Below are positions 58,521 through 64,000 of a stretch of 64,000 nt of DNA, one piece after another. Numbering within the stretch: the first letter of the stretch is position 1; each line of letters begins with the position of its first letter. The stretch is from Protopterus annectens. Taxonomy: Eukaryota; Chordata; Ceratodontiformes; Protopteridae. The stretch is taken from positions 1,138,591,882 to 1,138,655,881 of the forward strand of contig NC_056726.1 of assembly GCF_019279795.1 (NCBI RefSeq), written 5' to 3'. The notes under the pieces were generated by a model. The model worked only from the letters and a program-made list of their open reading frames with translations, did no database searches and was not told the origin of the DNA. A program made the position numbers and the translations under genes.

Positions 58521-59440
58521 GTTCTGTTGCTGCTCTGGTGTCATATAGCAGGAACCTGAGTCAGGTGCCGTGGGTACTGATAATGATGACATTGGTGTAA
58601 TGGCACAGGAAGGTATGCCAGGGTCCGCCATTGGTCAGCCAATTGACAGTACACAGCTGTCGACCCCATCAATGCGCACAGTTATCCTGCCAATACACCC
58701 TTGTCACCACTGTCCCTAGGTGATGGACAGCATACAGTGGGCATTGACCAGGGTAATGTGGTATCTGTGGCACATGCTTCCCCACACAGCAGCCATGGGC
58801 ATGGCCCAGAGATGGTACCACACAGACAGATGTCCAGGGGTTCTCGTGGGAGCATCCATGGGCGTACTGCCCCTGGCAGACGTGCCCACAGAGGTCTTAC
58901 AACCTCAGCTATGTTTCGGACTGTCATGCAGGCACAGTCACATATGGAACGGTACACCAGACAGGGTCTGAGGGAGCTGGCAGCATGTCGCACAGCCATG
59001 ACCGACAGTATGCGTGACATTGCAGCCGCCATCCGTGATTTCACCGATGTCGTAGACAGACGTTGTGGGGACATATTACACCGGATCCACAACTACATGT
59101 CCATGAGCCAGGGTGATGGTGGGTGGTTGAGGCATCGACGTGGCCGTATGCCAGCAACAGCAGCAGCTGGCAGTCGGCGCAGATGACAACAGGGCCGCGG
59201 CCGCCCCCGTAGTGCCAGCAGCAGCCCCAGCAATGCTGGGTCTGTGCTGTCATCAGACCGCCCCAGGAGACCACGTGCACGTGGCTCTGGCCAGGCCCGA
59301 CAGGGATCTGTGTCCAGTCAATGAACACCTGCTTCTGATGACAGTACCCAGTCTGGGTTGGTACCGGATACGGTCCGTAGCACCCCTGCAAGGCACAGGT
59401 ACCGTGTCCATGGCCAGAGACACTGATCTGTATGACCTGG
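58521..59440 (+). pseudogene. Myb/SANT-like gene 2, C-terminal exon, decayed
   Basis: After CCTTCCCACAG the text continues in shifting frames: GAVGTDNDDIGVMAQEGMPG, then PLSPLSLGDGQHTVGIDQGN, SHMERYTRQGLRELAACRTA, MTDSMRDIAAAIRDFTDVVD and RRCGDILHRI. The last is the amphipathic C-terminal helix expected in this family. A basic, Ser-rich tail (GRGRPRSASSSPSNAGSVLS) ends near 59430. At least three frame changes, so the gene is a pseudogene even though its splice sites are good. Confidence 0.55.
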
Positions 59441-60779
59441 CAGGTACAGTCTGTGGCTGTCCACAAACACCAGTATATGGCAGCCATGAGGTGGAACTGT
59501 GTGCATCCATACACACATGCAAAATGACAACACCTAGGGCTACCGCATACACGCACACACTGCATCAACATTGCCCCACCTTCTACTGCTGTCCCTCACC
59601 AACACACATACACATACATGTCAATTGGTGGTATGGGTGGCTGACCCAGGCATACCAAGTTCACACCCTGTGCATATGATGAAACTGTGCCACCTCCTGC
59701 ATTCTGTAACAACTGTGCAGGTACAGGTTAACATGTTGCTGATGCACAGGGTGACCACATAGATGTGTAGTAATAGTATCATGTTGTTAACAGTACTGTG
59801 TGCTGAATTAATTGTGGGTATATCACAGCATGCCTGATGCAGTATTTGTGTGATTGTCATGTCCTGTTGTCTACACCCATGGTAAGTACCATAGTGTATC
59901 ATCTGCACATGTTGGCATACTGGTGGTAATGATGTCAACAGCAGGCTACATACATAGGTAGCACAGGAGATGGGTAATGAATGTAGTAATACACAATGAT
60001 GGACATGTAAATTGCAAGTGGCATGTTGCCCACACTAGACTCTGCAATGCAGATGTGTGAGGATGTTGATATGTGTGCAGAACTACACAACTGGTACAGG
60101 ACACACAGGAGCACACTAGCACTGCATGCACACATCTCATACCATGCTAGACAGCACCAACACACATAACTAACTGTCACAGGAGGGAGAGTCCCCATAT
60201 ATGTCAGGGATACTGTGGTGGCAGGCCAGGGAGCATACATCCTACTAAGTATGGCACCACTGAGAGAAGGCTCGGTGTCTGTTATTTGACATGTGTATTA
60301 CTGCAGGTATGGGCACATGGGTTTCTATCCAGTTATTGTACATCCTGACAGTACATGCATGTTCCGTACACTTGTGTGCACTGAGACTGGACCCTAGACA
60401 TCTGACCAGTGTATTTCCATGTACATGTGCATAGCGCCTGCATATTTGCAGTGTTACCTTATGGAACTGGTACAGCTTGTTTGTTGTACAATGGACTACA
60501 TGGAGCCCTGTTCACTGTATCTTTGTTTGCATGCATGTTTGCTTGCAATTACCCTGGAATACCGATCACACCTGCAATGCATAGTTATAGAGCTTCTGTG
60601 AACTCCTAGTGCCATCTGCATAGCCTACTATATGTATGGCCATGTCCCACTTGACAGGTTGCCACTGTTTGACCTGTTCACATGTACATTGCCTGTGACA
60701 CAGTGCATATGACCTGCCTGGCATGTGTCCACGTGAGCAGTCATATATGCTACTGCTAAGTAGTCACAGGCACTACACC
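59441..60779. other. No gene
   Basis: TG/CA-rich sequence with many ACATGT-like words and short open frames. Nothing recognised. Confidence 0.35.
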
Positions 60780-61550
60780 TTCACACATTCATCTCCTGTT
60801 GAACTACCTGCTTTGCTAGGGACAGCCTGCACCTGTCCCCCTGGCCTATCAGATATTGGCAAAGCCTCTTGCTACCCCCATAGTGCCTATGTTAGGCAGG
60901 GCTCACATGACAAACCCACCTTCATAGGTATCACAAGGGATAAGACACTAAGAGCAATGCTACCCAACGCCAGATGTCTAAACCTCCAGATGCATGCACC
61001 CAAAACACTCCTTGGCATGGGAAACATCGATATCTGTGCAGTAACAGATGCCTGGTTCAGGGCTACTGAGAGCACACCAGCACTACCGGTGTAACCCGGT
61101 TGATTTCTTTGCTACAGTCACCAAGGCCATTGCCGAGGGAAGGTGGTTCACCCAACCCACCTTGACCTTGCAAACGCCTTCACAACCTAACCCCACTTTG
61201 GCATTCTAGGAAGCTCACCAGCTGAAATATAAGCCCCTATGTCACTAGATGGATTGCACAGTGGCTCAAGAACAGAACCCACATGGTTAGCATTGCTGGA
61301 GCCATGCCAGACCCCATAACAGTTACAGGTTGTGTCCCAGAAGGCTCAGTCCTGGGACCCTCTTGTTTGGTACATATTTATTGGAGGTACAGGCCAACAC
61401 GGATGAACTGTGGCTGTCCAAATATGCAGATGACTGCAAACTGGACACCATAATCGACTCCCCAGCTGACACAAGCATCTTCCAAAGGGGCATCATAGCA
61501 ACAGACAACTTGTGCCAGAGCCATGGCCGTCTGCTGAACAGTGTGTAGAA
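60780..61550 (+). pseudogene. CR1-type LINE with internal deletion
   Basis: End of ORF1 (LSDIGKASCYPHS-like), then ORF2 start LRAMLPNARCLNLQMHAPKT with LGMGNIDICAVTDAWFRATE. At about 61095 the endonuclease jumps straight into the RT: VTKAIAEGRWF, later LFGTYLLEVQANTDELWLSK and YADDCKLDTIIDSPADTSIF. Compared with the left-edge CR1 about 1.1 kb (most of endonuclease, linker and RT start) is missing. It ends where the satellite starts. Confidence 0.75.
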
Positions 61551-63213
61551 GGGGAATGTGAATCCTGTAGTCTGTCCACCTAGTTGCCATAAGGGACATT
61601 GTCCTCACACACACTAACCCCCCTCAGCCAAAAACACACACTTGCCAATTGCAGGATTCAAACCCCTATCTGACTGTTATGACATGTGAGACGGGCGCAT
61701 TAGCAGCGCACGCTATTTGCATTACTGGGGTTTTCTTCCCTGCTATACTTATAGAGTGCTGACATCATCAGTGTTTAGAAAAGGGAATGGGCATCCTGTA
61801 GTGTCTTATCCTATTTGCCAAAAGGGACACTTCCCTCACACACTAACCCCTCTCAGACAAACACACACACTTGCCATTCACAGGATTCAAACCCCTACCT
61901 AACTATGTTATGAAACTTGAGACGGATGCATTAGCAGAGCGCGCTATTTGCATTACTGGGAGGTTTCCTTTCTCCTGCTGTACTTATAGGGTGCTGACAT
62001 CATCGCTGTTTAGAAAAGGGGATGGGCATCCTGTAGTCTGTTCACCTAGTTTCCAAAAGGGACATTTCCTTCACACACTAACCCCCTCAGACAAACACAC
62101 ACACTTGCCATTCACAGGATTCAAACCCCTACCTAACTATGTTATGACAGTTGAGACGGACGATTAGCAGAGCCGCTATTCGCATTACTGGGAAGTTTTC
62201 TTTCTCCTGCTGTACTTATAGGGTGCTGACATCATCGGTGTTTAGAAAAGGGGATGGGCATCCTGTAGTCTGTTCACCTAGTTTCCAAATGGGACATTTC
62301 TCTCACACACTAAACCCCCTCAGACAAACACACACACGTGCCATTCACAGGATTCAAACCCCTACCTAACTATGTTATGACACTTGAGACTGACGCATTA
62401 GCAGAGCGCGCTATTCGCATTACTGGGAGGTTTCCTTTCTCCTGCTGTACTTATAGGGTGCTGACATCATCGGTGTTTAGAAAAGGGGATGGGCATCCTG
62501 TAGTCTGTTCACCTAGTTTCCAAAAGGGACATTTCCTTCACACACTAACCCCCCTCAGACAAACACACACACTTGCCATTCACAAGATTCAAACCCCTAC
62601 CTAGTTATGTTATGACACTTGAGACGGACGCATTAGCGGAGAGCACTATTTGGATTACTGGGAGGTTTCCTTTCTCCTGCTCTACTTATAGGGTGCTGAC
62701 ATCATCGGTGTTTAGAAAAGGGGATGGGCATCCTGTAGTCTGTTCACCTAGTTTCCAAAAGGGACATTTCCTTCACACACTAACCCCCCTCAGACAAACA
62801 CACACACTTGCCATTCACAAGATTCAAACCCCTACCTAGCTATGTTATGACACTTGAGACGGACACATTAGCAGAGCGCGCTATTCGGATTACTGGGAGG
62901 TTTCTTTTCTCCTGCTCTACTTATAGGGTGCTGACATCATCGGTGTTTAGAAAGGGAATGTGCATCCTGTAGTGTCTTTTCCTATTTGCCAAAAGGGACA
63001 TTTCCCTCACACAGACTTACACACACACCAACCTCACACACACACACACTGAGCACTTGCAGGATTTGAAACCACTACCTAACTATATAATGACACTTGA
63101 GACGGACGCATTAGCAGAGCACGCTATTCAGATTACTGGGAAGTTTCGTTTCTCCTGTTGTACTTATAGGGTGCTGACATCATCTGTGTTTGGAAAAGGG
63201 AATGTGCATCCTG
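61550..63213. repeat. Satellite array, about 235-bp unit, about 7 copies
   Basis: GTGCTGACATCATC recurs at 61756, 61991, 62223, 62458, 62693, 62928 and 63171, a period of 232-243. The inner units are roughly 95% identical. Each unit carries, on the minus strand, GGGGTTTGAATCC (a good B-box) and an A-box-like GCGCTCTGCTAATGCG about 50 bases upstream of it, so the unit looks like an amplified tRNA-related SINE. Short open frames of 60-98 codons are repeat artefacts. Confidence 0.9.
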
Positions 63214-64000
63214 TGGGGAGGCAAACACCAAGCACACCATGGCTAAGCTGTCATTCCCTAGGGCAAACAGCCTAGTGTTGACCTCTACACCATTATGTTT
63301 AATTGTCAAATGCACATTATTTGTTGCTGATAGACTGTTTGCATATCTTTATTGCCATAGCATTCCCTGTTGGTATGAACAACTTCTGCATCTGTGGAAA
63401 CTGTTTGCATATGGGAGGGATCCACTATATCACGTATGTCTCTGTAGTCATTTAACTGTGTGCACTGGGCAGACTGCTGTAATGTGGTTGGTTCCTGGCA
63501 TAACACATAACTATACCAGATATGTGTGTCCCACTGCTAAACCAAGATTTGGACTAAGTGTGTGAGCATGCCCAGTTCAGCCTTCCCATGGCATGTTGTC
63601 AAAGTGTGTGAGCATGCCCAGTGTGAGCATTCCATATGTTGGACTCTGCAGCCCACCACATTTGTGGATGTGTGTGAACTTCACAAACTATCACCCATTC
63701 ATGGTTGTGGGTTGTGTGTCATGTTGTGTAGTTACTGTACAACTGCTTTGTGTGTGAACACAACAGGATTATACTGTGCCTGCAGTGTTTGCATGGGATA
63801 CTTTGCATACAGTTGTCAACATCCTTTCACACTGACCTAACACTGTAGTACTGTATAGTGTACTGGTAGTACTTTGACTGTGGTGGACAGTAACCTGGGC
63901 TTTACTGCTATCACTGCTTTACATTTCGATAGTGGGCACAACAGCCTGGTTGGGGCCAGTTGTGTACATCTGACCATGTTGCATTCTGTTCAGATATGAA
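63214..64000. other. No gene
   Basis: TG-rich sequence. A 20-base phrase (GTGTGTGAGCATGCCCAGT) occurs twice at about 63560 and 63605. Nothing else recognised. Confidence 0.4.

Noticed and set aside
58019-58631. Open frames up to 199 codons on both strands (Cys/Val/His/Met-rich)
   Set aside because: Products of the GTGTGCAT minisatellite; no codon bias or domain.
61550-63213. Regular repeat array that might suggest CRISPR
   Set aside because: Units of about 235 bp are repeated in full with no unique spacers; the sequence is vertebrate satellite.

Overview
This is vertebrate nuclear DNA made almost entirely of transposable-element fossils, with a trace of host gene. The mix is CR1, L2 and RTE LINEs, an L1/Tx1-type ORF1, a DIRS element, Penelope-like elements (PLEs) with GIY-YIG domains, a Ty3/Gypsy scrap, tRNA-derived SINEs, Harbinger-type Myb-like genes and long CA/TA microsatellites. 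That mix argues against a bird or mammal. It suits an amphibian or an early-branching bony fish with a large genome; this is inference, not a species call.

Layout. 1-2960: CR1 LINE (minus), readable in ORF1 and ORF2 and running off the left edge. 2960-5173: tandem-repeat DNA ending in an L2-type 3' tail. 5640-12540: an L2 LINE (minus) split by a nearly complete L2 (plus, about 7418-11995). 12541-13720: microsatellite and one possible host exon. 13735-19753: complete-looking DIRS retrotransposon (minus) with inverted termini and internal complementary region. 20240-22920: an old repeat, then a CR1 (plus) holding a short L2 3' end. 22920-26985: PLE 1 with an inverted 5' arm, a telomere-repeat MITE-like insert and a hammerhead-like motif. 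26985-29340: L2 (minus) and CR1 3' pieces. 29870-30780: Gypsy integrase-region fossil. 31530-39697: PLE 2 (minus), flanked by a 14-bp target duplication and containing an RTE LINE, an L2 LINE and a remarkable block of palindromes. 40528-40793: SINE with an 11-bp target duplication. 43298-43430: C-type lectin exon, the clearest host coding sequence. 44010-47165: L1-type 5' end and ORF1 interrupted by an RTE LINE.

From about 48.7 kb the base composition and repeat types change: GC- and CpG-richer patches, much CA/TG, clustered palindromes, tRNA-headed SINEs, two decayed Myb/SANT-like genes with introns (49.9-52.0 kb and 57.3-59.4 kb), two more CR1 fragments and a satellite of about 235 bp whose unit contains a tRNA-like promoter (61.55-63.21 kb).

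Functionally, almost nothing here looks active. What can be read is the relation between parasites: a SINE sharing the 3' end of the local RTE LINE, L2 copies sharing one 3' tail, and a clear nesting order of insertions. The most unusual structure is the palindrome array at 32009-32530.
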